This document shows positions 7,469 to 14,887 of a stretch of DNA of 22,374 nucleotides, piece by piece. The notes beneath the pieces were generated by a model that worked only from the letters and a program-made list of their open reading frames with translations, had not been told where the DNA came from and searched no databases. Origin of the DNA: Cytophagales bacterium (GTDB lineage: Bacteria; Bacteroidota; Bacteroidia; Cytophagales; Cyclobacteriaceae); contig JAHEMU010000003.1 of assembly GCA_024643485.1 (NCBI GenBank), forward strand, positions 1 to 22,374, given 5' to 3'. A program made the position numbers and the translations under genes. Numbering within the stretch: the stretch's first letter is position 1; each line of letters begins with the position of its first letter.

Positions 7469-8251
7469 TTAATTATTCGTTGAAAGAGCGGTCTCCCCAA
7501 CGTTTGTAATTTCACCTAAATTCACTTCCACACCTGTAATAGTGGACGGTAGATATCCTGAAGTTTCCCCTGGATCAAAAACCACATCGTAGGTTCCTCC
7601 TTCAAGGCCTCCTAGAAAGAAAGAACTACTATTTTCTATCGAAAACGTGGTTCCTAAGGTATCGTCTTCAACCATTGCATAAATAGCAACACTCAAATCA
7701 GAAGGAAGCACGGTGCCTTCAATTGCTCCATCACGAGCTTCGGTTACGGTTTTTATAACAGGCTTCAGTATGTATTTCATGCTACCTGTTTTCACGATAG
7801 ATTTTGCAGCGTCAAAATCCAACAACAAACTGTAAGTAATACCTTCCAATAAGGATTCATCTACTATCAATTTCAAGCCTGATTTTGCAGCACTCGGTGT
7901 AATGATGTCATATTCAACACCGTCTACGACTACCGTATTATTATCACCTAATACTAATCTCAATTGAGATATTTGTCCTGCTGGAATGCGAGAATCTGCA
8001 ATGACAGTTTCAACACCATCGGTCAAATCCAACAGGTTATAAACGCCAGCATTCACATCTAAATCAATCCATCCCGATTCAGCATTACTCATTGAACGAT
8101 GGACTTGAACTCCAACGATATCAATATTTACCGCTTCATAATCGCCAGGGCTATCTGTCAATCGCACAATAATACGACCTTCGTCTGCAGAGGAATTACA
8201 CGCGCCTAAAATTACCAACGAGGCCAACAACACATAGATTATACGTTTCAT
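7469..8251 (-). CDS. DUF4382 lipoprotein
   Basis: The protein has 260 residues. A lipoprotein signal ends at Cys18 (VILGAC). Residues about 25-165 match the DUF4382 pattern: IIVRLTDSPGDYEAVNIDI, then the GWIDL and YNLLDLTDG blocks and the LIVDESLLEG block. Residues about 172-255 form a second domain resembling a carboxypeptidase-regulatory or transthyretin-like beta sandwich (GAIEGTVLP ... GGTYDVVFDP). DUF4382 proteins are widespread surface or periplasmic lipoproteins in Bacteroidota; their function is not established. The gene stands alone, is convergent with the P1 peptidase gene and is divergent from the prephenate dehydratase gene. The 175-base gap upstream contains the pheA promoter candidate but no exact -7 match for this gene. 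Confidence 0.9.
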   Translation of the reverse strand: MKRIIYVLLASLVILGACNSSADEGRIIVRLTDSPGDYEAVNIDIVGVQVHRSMSNAESGWIDLDVNAGVYNLLDLTDGVETVIADSRIPAGQISQLRLVLGDNNTVVVDGVEYDIITPSAAKSGLKLIVDESLLEGITYSLLLDFDAAKSIVKTGSMKYILKPVIKTVTEARDGAIEGTVLPSDLSVAIYAMVEDDTLGTTFSIENSSSFFLGGLEGGTYDVVFDPGETSGYLPSTITGVEVNLGEITNVGETALSTNN

Positions 8252-8401
8252 ATTCTTAATTAATTTTACATTATTAATACGTCTTAAAAGTAAAAAGTAA
8301 CTCCATTATATCCAATTTCAATTCGGTAAAGCGCCTTAATTTTAATTTGAATTCCACAAGAATTGGCCAAACAACATGATAGAAAAACTGAGATTTTCCC
8401 C

Positions 8402-8409
8402 TATATTTG
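8402..8409 (+). promoter_or_regulatory. Candidate -7 element for pheA
   Basis: TATATTTG is an exact TAnnTTTG match 17 bases before the ATG at 8427. The same spacing is seen for the UspA gene. No convincing -33 TTTG lies upstream. An 8-base palindrome TTGGCCAA at 8363-8370 lies about 32 bases further upstream; its meaning is unknown. Confidence 0.45.
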
Positions 8410-8426
8410 GCGGCTAATTCAATAAA

Positions 8427-9254
8427 ATGTCAGGAAAATTAATTGCCATTCAAGGCATCAAAGGGTGTTTCCACGAAATGGCGGCACGAAAATACTTTAA
8501 TGGTCAGGTAACCACTTTGGAATGCAACACATTCAAACAATTGGCCATTTCGCTTTCAAAGAGGGAGTGTGATTACGCCGTAATGGCTATAGAAAACACA
8601 CTTGCAGGCTCTCTACTACCAAACTACTCTCTAATTTCTAAATACGAATTTCAAGTCATTGGGGAAGTTTACCTTCACATTGAAATGAATTTAATGGTGA
8701 ACAAAGGAACTACGCTGGATCAAGTTACTTCCGTGTATTCTCACCCTGTAGCCCTTGCTCAATGTGATGACTTTTTTGAAAATCATCCGAACATCCATTT
8801 AATAGAATATCATGATACTGCTGCTGCTGCAAAATTCATTTACGAACAAGGTGACCCCACTTTAGCTGCCGTTTCTAATACCTTATCAGCAGAATTGTAC
8901 CATTTGGATATCATCGCGAGTAATATTGAAACCCATAAACGGAATTTTACGCGTTTTCTAATTCTTGCAAATAAAGCAGAAGAAAATCCGCTAGCGAATA
9001 AAGCGAGCCTTTCCTTGGAATTAAATCACGAGCCGGGGAGTCTTGCCGACGTTTTATTGATTTTTAAACTTCACAACGTAAACCTGACTAAAATCCAATC
9101 CATTCCAATCATTGGAAAGCCATATCAATACGCCTTTAAAATAGACGTTACTTGGAAGGATAAAACCGATTACCAAAACAGTTTGGCAGATATAAGGAAA
9201 TTGGGAAATCTAGTGGATGTAATGGGAGAATATCAATCCCAATCGTTTGAATAA
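8427..9254 (+). CDS. pheA: Prephenate dehydratase
   Basis: The enzyme converts prephenate to phenylpyruvate in phenylalanine synthesis and acts in the cytoplasm. The 275 residues comprise a prephenate dehydratase domain (about 5-182) and a C-terminal ACT domain (about 190-270). IAIQGIKGCFHEMAA replaces the usual G-x-x-GTFS start. AVMAIENTLAGS is the substrate-binding segment. NFTRFLIL carries the TRF motif with its essential Thr. In the ACT domain the GAL motif reads GSL and the ESRP motif reads QSIP. Both take part in phenylalanine feedback binding in other bacteria; Q-S-x-P forms are usual in Bacteroidota as far as I recall. There is no fused chorismate mutase domain. The gene is not adjacent to other aromatic genes. 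It is convergent with miaE, with 2 bases between the stops. Confidence 0.93.
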   Translation: MSGKLIAIQGIKGCFHEMAARKYFNGQVTTLECNTFKQLAISLSKRECDYAVMAIENTLAGSLLPNYSLISKYEFQVIGEVYLHIEMNLMVNKGTTLDQVTSVYSHPVALAQCDDFFENHPNIHLIEYHDTAAAAKFIYEQGDPTLAAVSNTLSAELYHLDIIASNIETHKRNFTRFLILANKAEENPLANKASLSLELNHEPGSLADVLLIFKLHNVNLTKIQSIPIIGKPYQYAFKIDVTWKDKTDYQNSLADIRKLGNLVDVMGEYQSQSFE

Positions 9255-9256
9255 AA

Positions 9257-9862
9257 TTAGTGCATTCGATCGGGGCGGGCGGGTAATTTAATTACAATTT
9301 CTGCTTCCCCCTTCAGGATTTCCTCCCATCGTGTTCGCACATATTCTTTTGATTCGTAGTTTTCAGCCAAATCGATAAATGTGCGATAATGACCTGCTTC
9401 ACTGATCATTAATTTGTAGTAAAAATCCTTTAATGACGGGTCGCTCAAATTTTGGTGTAGCTGCCTAAATCGCTCACATGATCGAGCTTCAATCAACGCG
9501 TTTATTAGTAATTTTTCGACTAATTGTTGGTCTCGACTTCCTCCTTTCTTTGTAATGGAAGGTAGTTGGTTTACATATTCGTCCTTCCTCTGTCGCCCTA
9601 AATTCCAACCACGCTTTCTCAATTCGGATAAAACGCGTTCAAAATGACTCCATTCTTCTTTTACTATCGGGGTAAGTGTATTCACGATATCCTCATTTTC
9701 AGGATATAAGGTAATCAGCGAAATGCAACTGCTGGCAGCTTTTTGTTCACAATAAGCGTGGTCGGTCAAAATCTCTTGAAGACTCTCTTCCGCGGCCGTG
9801 GCCCATCGAGGATCCGTTGGTAATTGCAGTCCGAGTACTTGTTTATCGGCTTCTTTAATCAT
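9257..9862 (-). CDS. miaE: tRNA 2-methylthio-N6-isopentenyladenosine-37 hydroxylase
   Basis: MiaE is a non-haem diiron monooxygenase that hydroxylates the isopentenyl group of ms2i6A at position 37 of tRNAs reading UNN codons. With the ATG at 9862 the protein has 201 residues. It shows LPTDPRWATAAEE and LTDHAYCEQKAASS with Glu39. Then come the first ExxH (Glu70-His73 in EEWSHF), Glu125 in EARSCERF, and the second ExxH (Glu155-His158 in EAGHYRTF). These make a complete carboxylate-histidine diiron set. A TTG at 9883 would add seven residues that fit the family no better, so the ATG is chosen. The ATG lies inside the end of the porin gene with an 8-base overlap (ATGATTAA), which suggests coupled translation. 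It is the last gene of an lpxK-porin-miaE operon. Confidence 0.92.
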   Translation of the reverse strand: MIKEADKQVLGLQLPTDPRWATAAEESLQEILTDHAYCEQKAASSCISLITLYPENEDIVNTLTPIVKEEWSHFERVLSELRKRGWNLGRQRKDEYVNQLPSITKKGGSRDQQLVEKLLINALIEARSCERFRQLHQNLSDPSLKDFYYKLMISEAGHYRTFIDLAENYESKEYVRTRWEEILKGEAEIVIKLPARPDRMH

Positions 9863-11828
9863 AGAAATTAAATTTAAACCCAAAGTCTAGCACACTTCCT
9901 ACTCCAGGATAATAAGGCGTTGCGAAATACCCAGTCGTGTTCATTAATTGCCTTAGGTTATTCATCTTCACAAAAATCAACCCTCTTTTAAGTTTGATAT
10001 TTGCGAAAGCGCCAAACAACCAGTAATCATTAATCATAAAATCATTCTGAGAATAGAATTGCTGAATTAGCGGATCCCAACCTCGAGCTAAATAATCTGA
10101 TTTCCAATGAACCATTAAACCTGTTTGAAGCTCTAAATTGTTGTTAAAGTACAAATTATGTAATTCTATCTTACCATTAAAATGCCATTTAGGTAGCGGG
10201 AGTGCATAGATGGCCTCAGAATTTATTTCTGTATATCTCAATTGCACAGAAGTTTTCCACTTCCCAAAGCTGTATGAAGTCTTCACAAATGGAGCAAAAA
10301 CCAATGCATCATCCGTTAATTGTTTAGGAATGATTGTTTGTTCACCTGGAACAGCTACTTCTTCATTAAAATAAATCAAATGATTAATGCGTTGCAGTTG
10401 TACCCCTGGGGCGAAGAAAATATGGTCCGTTTTTATTTTCAGGTTTCCCGATAATGATAACTCGGATGGATCATCAAACGATTTTATCCAATAATCGTAA
10501 AACCCTAAATACGCAGTTTGCATATAGCTTGGCTTCCATTTAACGGAGGCAAAGGAAACCTCCAAAAGTGGTAATTTTAACTCCGCATCAAATTTATGTC
10601 TTCCATTTTCCATCAATTGACCTGAAAAATCAAGAGCAATCTTCTCTGCTGGCTTCCAGCCTCCTTCGATTAATGCATAGGATTCATTCCCTTTATTTTG
10701 AATCCCTAGTGAATCTGCATTCAACCACTTATAATCAATATGATACCATCGATGCATATATCCGACAGAATAGTACCATCTTTTTTGATGACCTTCAATT
10801 CCAATAGAATTCGATATATCGTACAATCTAGTTTGATCAATTGCGTCTGACCCCGACCTATCAATAAAAGGTGCTACATCAAAGGTCGCACTGTTTTCAC
10901 TAGAAGGGGTAATGGAAATTCGATGGATTTGTTTTCCCCACTCGAGGCCATGGAAAATATTTAAAAGTGGATTTAATCGATATGATTGATAAGCGTGAAG
11001 CCTGTTTTTATACGCATTCGACTCAGCGGTGTTTAATCTCAATCCTGCCGTTTGAGAAAAGAAATCAGCAATAGGGTCAGTAAATTCAGCATCAATACCT
11101 CCAAATTCATTCACTTGATGGTTTGTTCTGCTCAAACTCGCTACCAATTTATAATTAAAGTCTTTGGACAAATACCACGTGTAAAAGTCGTAAGAAATGG
11201 ATTCTGCATTTCTGTCACCTCTTCGCTCCCTTTGAAATTGCTTATCTACGTAATAACCTTTAAAATCACCTCCAATATTCCACCTTTCACTTACATTTCT
11301 TGTATATCCTGCTTGGGTAAGCGATCGGCCACTCCCTCCCCACACCACAGTAAACCAACTATAAGGTGATAAGGTATTATAGAATTTAATGCTGTCTGGA
11401 TTAATGAAATAGGCATTATAGGCGTCTACTCCAATGCGAGAGCCAATCATTTCTGGACTTTTGAAAAATATAGGTTCCATTGCTGTTCCAATATTTCCTA
11501 AATCATGAAGCATATATCCTGATCGCTCCACCGGATCAAAAATCAAGTGGAAATCAACTAAGGTAGTATCTACAGACTTTAAAGTATCCGTTTGATATTT
11601 AATATTCTTTTCAAAAATATATCTGGTTGTAGAAGGGCCATAAAGTTGTTTTGTGCTATCATCTAAAATTGAGGAGCCATTACCACCTTTACTCTCGGCT
11701 CGATTCGGTCTGGATTGAATCCCTCCCATTTTCCCCAAATCGCGTTGACGGACAGGATCTTGAGCCCAAACCGAAAGGGTAATCAAATTAAATACGATAA
11801 GTAAACAGATGTAATTCCTCTTTTTCAC
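9855..11828 (-). CDS. Putative outer-membrane porin (Porin_10 type)
   Basis: The protein has 657 residues and a GTG start, chosen because a normal signal peptide begins there and ends near residue 23 (LSVWAQ). Residues about 65-130 match the conserved N-terminal region of Bacteroidota putative porins: TTRYIFEKNI, VDFHLIFDPVERSGYMLHDLGNIGTAMEPIFF. The remainder alternates short hydrophobic and polar stretches rich in Tyr, Trp and Asn, as expected for an outer-membrane beta barrel. The end, SVLDFGFKFNFYD, resembles a closing strand. Transport specificity cannot be predicted. The gene starts 22 bases after lpxK and overlaps miaE, so the three are probably cotranscribed. A link between lipid A synthesis and an outer-membrane protein in one operon is logical. 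Confidence 0.85.
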   Translation of the reverse strand: MKKRNYICLLIVFNLITLSVWAQDPVRQRDLGKMGGIQSRPNRAESKGGNGSSILDDSTKQLYGPSTTRYIFEKNIKYQTDTLKSVDTTLVDFHLIFDPVERSGYMLHDLGNIGTAMEPIFFKSPEMIGSRIGVDAYNAYFINPDSIKFYNTLSPYSWFTVVWGGSGRSLTQAGYTRNVSERWNIGGDFKGYYVDKQFQRERRGDRNAESISYDFYTWYLSKDFNYKLVASLSRTNHQVNEFGGIDAEFTDPIADFFSQTAGLRLNTAESNAYKNRLHAYQSYRLNPLLNIFHGLEWGKQIHRISITPSSENSATFDVAPFIDRSGSDAIDQTRLYDISNSIGIEGHQKRWYYSVGYMHRWYHIDYKWLNADSLGIQNKGNESYALIEGGWKPAEKIALDFSGQLMENGRHKFDAELKLPLLEVSFASVKWKPSYMQTAYLGFYDYWIKSFDDPSELSLSGNLKIKTDHIFFAPGVQLQRINHLIYFNEEVAVPGEQTIIPKQLTDDALVFAPFVKTSYSFGKWKTSVQLRYTEINSEAIYALPLPKWHFNGKIELHNLYFNNNLELQTGLMVHWKSDYLARGWDPLIQQFYSQNDFMINDYWLFGAFANIKLKRGLIFVKMNNLRQLMNTTGYFATPYYPGVGSVLDFGFKFNFYD

Positions 11829-11850
11829 GCGGCAAAATTATTCATTTTGA

Positions 11851-12879
11851 TTAATCTTTCAGCGCGTTCCTCAAAATATCATGAAATTGAGCTTCAGAAA
11901 AGAGGAATTTAGTGCTAATTGGTAAGCTAAAAACTGGAAGCATTTCAATTTTAACCGTATGATGGTCGAGTAACCATTTGGTAGCATCTTTTTCTGTTAT
12001 CAAAATGCATATATCTTCCTTTGCGCTTAATTCTCGGTACCTTTCCTTGATATGGACAAAATCTTCCTCTGTGTAATCATGATGATCATTAAATTGAATA
12101 TGGCCCAGCAAAGAATAATGTTTTTGTACATAGGCTTCCAATTGAGATGAATTCGCGATTCCCGAAACCAATAAAACCTTCTTAGTGAAGGATACATTAT
12201 TCAAAAGAGGTACCGGTTCTTCGTAGGCAGTCGTAACAAAAAAGACTGGTGCATCGTGATATTTTCTTATCTCACTTTTTATCAAACTTGCCTCCTTTTC
12301 ACTTAGGTTTGAAGGACATTTTGTCATAACAATTACATCGGATCTCTTCACACCCGATTTTGCTTCTCTTAAACGCCCCGTTGGCATAACGGTATCTTTA
12401 TAAAAAGGCCTAGCATGGCGGGTTAACATGATGTTCAAGGATGGCTTTACTGTTCTATATTGAAAAGCATCGTCCAAAATAATAAGATTTATCTCAGGTT
12501 TTGCTTTTAAAATTTCGGGGATTGCCAGTTCACGATGCTTCCCCACGGCCACTGTCACCGAGTCTTTGTATTTCATATAACATTGAAAAGGCTCATCTCC
12601 GGCCGTTTCTGCATTATCCAAATCGGAAATTATACGAAACCCTTTGGATTTTCTTTTATATCCACGACTAAGAAGTGCGATGTTTTTTTCTTTATCTAAA
12701 TGACGGATAAGATATTCTGTCATAGGTGTTTTTCCCGTACCCCCTACTTCCAAATTACCAACAGAAATAACAGGAATTTCAAATTTAATGCTTCTGAAAA
12801 TATTAGATTGAAAGAGTAAATTTCTTCCTGAAGTGATGATATAATATAAAAAGGAAAACGGAAAAAGTGTCCAGTACAT
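11851..12879 (-). CDS. lpxK: Tetraacyldisaccharide 4'-kinase (lipid A synthesis)
   Basis: LpxK phosphorylates the 4' position of the lipid A disaccharide precursor at the inner membrane. The 342 residues match the family length. An N-terminal hydrophobic helix (about 4-17) would anchor the protein. The P-loop is VGNLEVGGTGKTP (40-52, Lys50). SRGYKRK (71-77) and GDEP (94-97) follow. The Walker B-like motif reads LDDAFQYR (135-142) with both Asp136 and Asp137 present. The family usually has His where this protein has Tyr141. MPTGRLRE is the next conserved block. The gene is first in the operon with the porin and miaE genes. It is divergent from the Nif3-like gene, with 40 bases between start codons. 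Confidence 0.94.
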   Translation of the reverse strand: MYWTLFPFSFLYYIITSGRNLLFQSNIFRSIKFEIPVISVGNLEVGGTGKTPMTEYLIRHLDKEKNIALLSRGYKRKSKGFRIISDLDNAETAGDEPFQCYMKYKDSVTVAVGKHRELAIPEILKAKPEINLIILDDAFQYRTVKPSLNIMLTRHARPFYKDTVMPTGRLREAKSGVKRSDVIVMTKCPSNLSEKEASLIKSEIRKYHDAPVFFVTTAYEEPVPLLNNVSFTKKVLLVSGIANSSQLEAYVQKHYSLLGHIQFNDHHDYTEEDFVHIKERYRELSAKEDICILITEKDATKWLLDHHTVKIEMLPVFSLPISTKFLFSEAQFHDILRNALKD

Positions 12880-12901
12880 ATAAAAAGTTGAATGAATACG
12901 T

Positions 12902-12909
12902 TAAATTTG
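12902..12909 (+). promoter_or_regulatory. Candidate -7 element for the Nif3-like operon
   Basis: TAAATTTG is an exact TAnnTTTG match 10 bases before the ATG at 12920. If used, it would give a transcript with almost no leader. A TTG at 12888-12890 is closer than the usual -33 spacing. Confidence 0.35.
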
Positions 12910-12919
12910 ATTCTAAGCT

Positions 12920-14011
12920 ATGAAAATTAAAGAAATAACTACCCATTTGGAAGAAATTGCACCGCTTTATTTGCAGGAATCATACGATAACTGCGGATTA
13001 CTCACCGGTCAACACGAATGGAAGGTAGAAGGCGTATTAATTACACTTGACTGCACAGAAGAAGTTGTTCAAGAAGCAATCGATACAAAATGCAATCTAA
13101 TAATTGCACATCATCCCATCATTTTCAGCGGATTAAAAAAGCTAAATGGATACAATTACATTGAAAAAACCATAATTAAGGCCATAAAGCACGATATTGC
13201 TATTTACGCTTGGCATACCAACCTTGATAGCATTTCGACTGGAGTAAATAGTAAAATTTGCGAATTAATTGGAATTAAAAACCCCAAAATCCTACAACCG
13301 AAATCCGATACGATAAGAAAAATAATCACATTCGTTCCGGAAGCTGCCAGTAAATCTGTTTTAAATGCTTTACATGAAGCAGGGGCCGGAAAAATAGGCA
13401 ATTACAGCAATTGCAGCTTTCAATCTACCGGCATAGGCACGTTCCAACCTGAAATGGGGGCCAATCCTGTAATCGGAAAAAGCGGAAATGTAGAACAGGT
13501 AGGTGAAGTAAGATTGGAATTAATTTATCCCACTCATTTGGAACGTCAAATATTATCGGCACTTAAGACGGCCCACCCTTATGAAGAAGTAGCTTATCAT
13601 TTACAGGAATTAGTAAATGAGGATGAAAGTATAGGCGCTGGGATGATTGGCGAGTTGGACATTCCACTTTCTGAACAGGATTTTCTAGCACATCTAAAAA
13701 AATCAATGAACCTTACTTCCATCAAATACACTAAAACAGGAGAAATGGTAAAAAAAGTTGCCGTGTGCGGAGGAAGTGGTCGATTTCTATTAAATGCTGC
13801 GAAAAAACATCGTGCTGACGCATTTATTACTTCAGATTTTAAATATCACGAATATTTTGATGGTGAAAATCAGCTGATTATTGCCGATATTGGTCACTAT
13901 GAAAGTGAAATATTTACAAAAGAATTAATTAATGATATTTTAAATAAAAAATTCACTACCTTTGCAGTCCGTTTATCGGAAATTGTTACGAACCCTATTT
14001 CGTATTATTGA
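12920..14011 (+). CDS. Nif3-like dinuclear metal-centre protein
   Basis: The 363 residues match the long form of the Nif3/YqfO family, in which a middle domain (about 130-235) is inserted into the Nif3 fold. Metal-site residues are visible: His64-His65 in AHHPIIF, His99 and Asp103 in WHTNLDS, and His326 and Glu330 in IGHYESE. Proteins of the family form hexameric rings with a two-metal site. They have been annotated as GTP cyclohydrolase type 2 homologues, but a common cellular role is not settled. The gene ends 5 bases before the coiled-coil gene, with which it forms an operon. The pairing of these two families is, as far as I recall, common in Bacteroidota and suggests a shared function. 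It is divergent from lpxK. Confidence 0.92.
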   Translation: MKIKEITTHLEEIAPLYLQESYDNCGLLTGQHEWKVEGVLITLDCTEEVVQEAIDTKCNLIIAHHPIIFSGLKKLNGYNYIEKTIIKAIKHDIAIYAWHTNLDSISTGVNSKICELIGIKNPKILQPKSDTIRKIITFVPEAASKSVLNALHEAGAGKIGNYSNCSFQSTGIGTFQPEMGANPVIGKSGNVEQVGEVRLELIYPTHLERQILSALKTAHPYEEVAYHLQELVNEDESIGAGMIGELDIPLSEQDFLAHLKKSMNLTSIKYTKTGEMVKKVAVCGGSGRFLLNAAKKHRADAFITSDFKYHEYFDGENQLIIADIGHYESEIFTKELINDILNKKFTTFAVRLSEIVTNPISYY

Positions 14012-14016
14012 TATTC

Positions 14017-14799
14017 ATGGAAAACCAAACAGTAGCACAGAAGTTAGAAGCGCTTGTAAAACTTCAAAAGATCGATTCAGATCTAGACGCAATTATAAAA
14101 TTAAGAGGTGATTTACCTGACGAAGTTCAGGACCTTGAAGATGAGATTGAAGGGTATAAGACCCGTCAAGAACGCTTTAAGGGTGAACTGATAGAGCTTG
14201 AGCAAAGCATCGTTTCCAGTAAGGAAGCAATGAAAGTGGCTCACGTCCTAATCACCAAATACAAAGAGCAGCAAATGAATGTCCGTAACAATCGTGAATA
14301 CGATGCGTTATCAAAGGAGATTGAATTGCAAGAGCTTGAAATTCAAATTTGCGAAAAGAAAATCCGTGAATCGGGTGATTTGATTGAAAAGAAGAACGTA
14401 GAAATCGGTCTAATTGGAACTCAAATTGAAGAACGCTCTATCGATTTGACCACAAAAAAATCTGAACTTCAAGAATTGATGGCAGAAAGCGAAGAAGATG
14501 AGCAAAAATTGCTTAAGGATCGTGAAAAAGCCACAAAGAAAATTGAAGAAAAACTGCTTAAGTATTACGAAAAATTACGTGCAAATCTTAGCAATGGCCT
14601 AGCTGTAGTAACAGTTAAAAGAGGTGCTGCTGAAGGATGTAACATTGTAATTCCTCCACAGAAAATCGCAGAAATAAAAGAGAAAAAGAAAATTGTTATC
14701 GACGAACATTCAGGAAGAATTCTTGCTGATGTTGAAGTTGAAGTTATTGAGGAAGAGAAAAAACCGAAAAGAACTTCAAGAGCTCGAAAAACAAAGTAA
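14017..14799 (+). CDS. Coiled-coil protein of the C4-type zinc-ribbon family, cysteines lost
   Basis: The protein has 260 residues from the ATG at 14017; an upstream TTG at 14008 would overlap the preceding gene and is less likely. Residues about 5-185 are a long charged coiled coil that includes the family signature VRNNREYDALSKEIE (89-103). Residues about 195-236 align with the terminal zinc ribbon: KRGAAEGCNIVIPPQ and IDEHSGRIL. In the metal-binding form this region carries two CxxC-type pairs. Here only Cys208 remains and the second pair reads EHS, so zinc binding is not expected. The tail is basic (KKPKRTSRARKTK). Members of this family have been linked to nucleic acid or regulatory roles in other bacteria, but this one is uncharacterised. 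It is cotranscribed with the Nif3-like gene and closed by a strong terminator. Confidence 0.85.
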   Translation: MENQTVAQKLEALVKLQKIDSDLDAIIKLRGDLPDEVQDLEDEIEGYKTRQERFKGELIELEQSIVSSKEAMKVAHVLITKYKEQQMNVRNNREYDALSKEIELQELEIQICEKKIRESGDLIEKKNVEIGLIGTQIEERSIDLTTKKSELQELMAESEEDEQKLLKDREKATKKIEEKLLKYYEKLRANLSNGLAVVTVKRGAAEGCNIVIPPQKIAEIKEKKKIVIDEHSGRILADVEVEVIEEEKKPKRTSRARKTK

Positions 14800-14823
14800 G
14801 ATTATAGTATCTATATTTGGTTT

Positions 14824-14854
14824 AAAAAGAGGCTGTTTACAGCCTCTTTTTTTT
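14824..14854 (+). terminator. Strong intrinsic terminator after the Nif3 operon
   Basis: A perfect 12-bp stem (AAAAAGAGGCTG at 14824-14835 with CAGCCTCTTTTT at 14840-14851) closes a TTTA loop and runs into eight T (14847-14854). It lies 25 bases after the stop of the coiled-coil gene. The A-rich left arm would let it work less strongly in the other direction. Confidence 0.92.
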
Positions 14855-14887
14855 GTGTCGTAAATATTGGTACTTTAGAATTTGATT

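Noticed and set aside
7230..7515. Two minus-strand frames of 67-73 codons
   Set aside because: They overlap the end of the P1 peptidase gene and the start of the DUF4382 stop region; the composition is that of reversed coding sequence.
8363..8370. Palindrome TTGGCCAA upstream of pheA
   Set aside because: Eight bases are too short to separate from chance, and no regulator is encoded nearby.
14812..14819. TATATTTG, an exact -7 match after the coiled-coil gene
   Set aside because: A transcript from it would begin inside the terminator hairpin at 14824, so it cannot drive the next gene and is probably chance.
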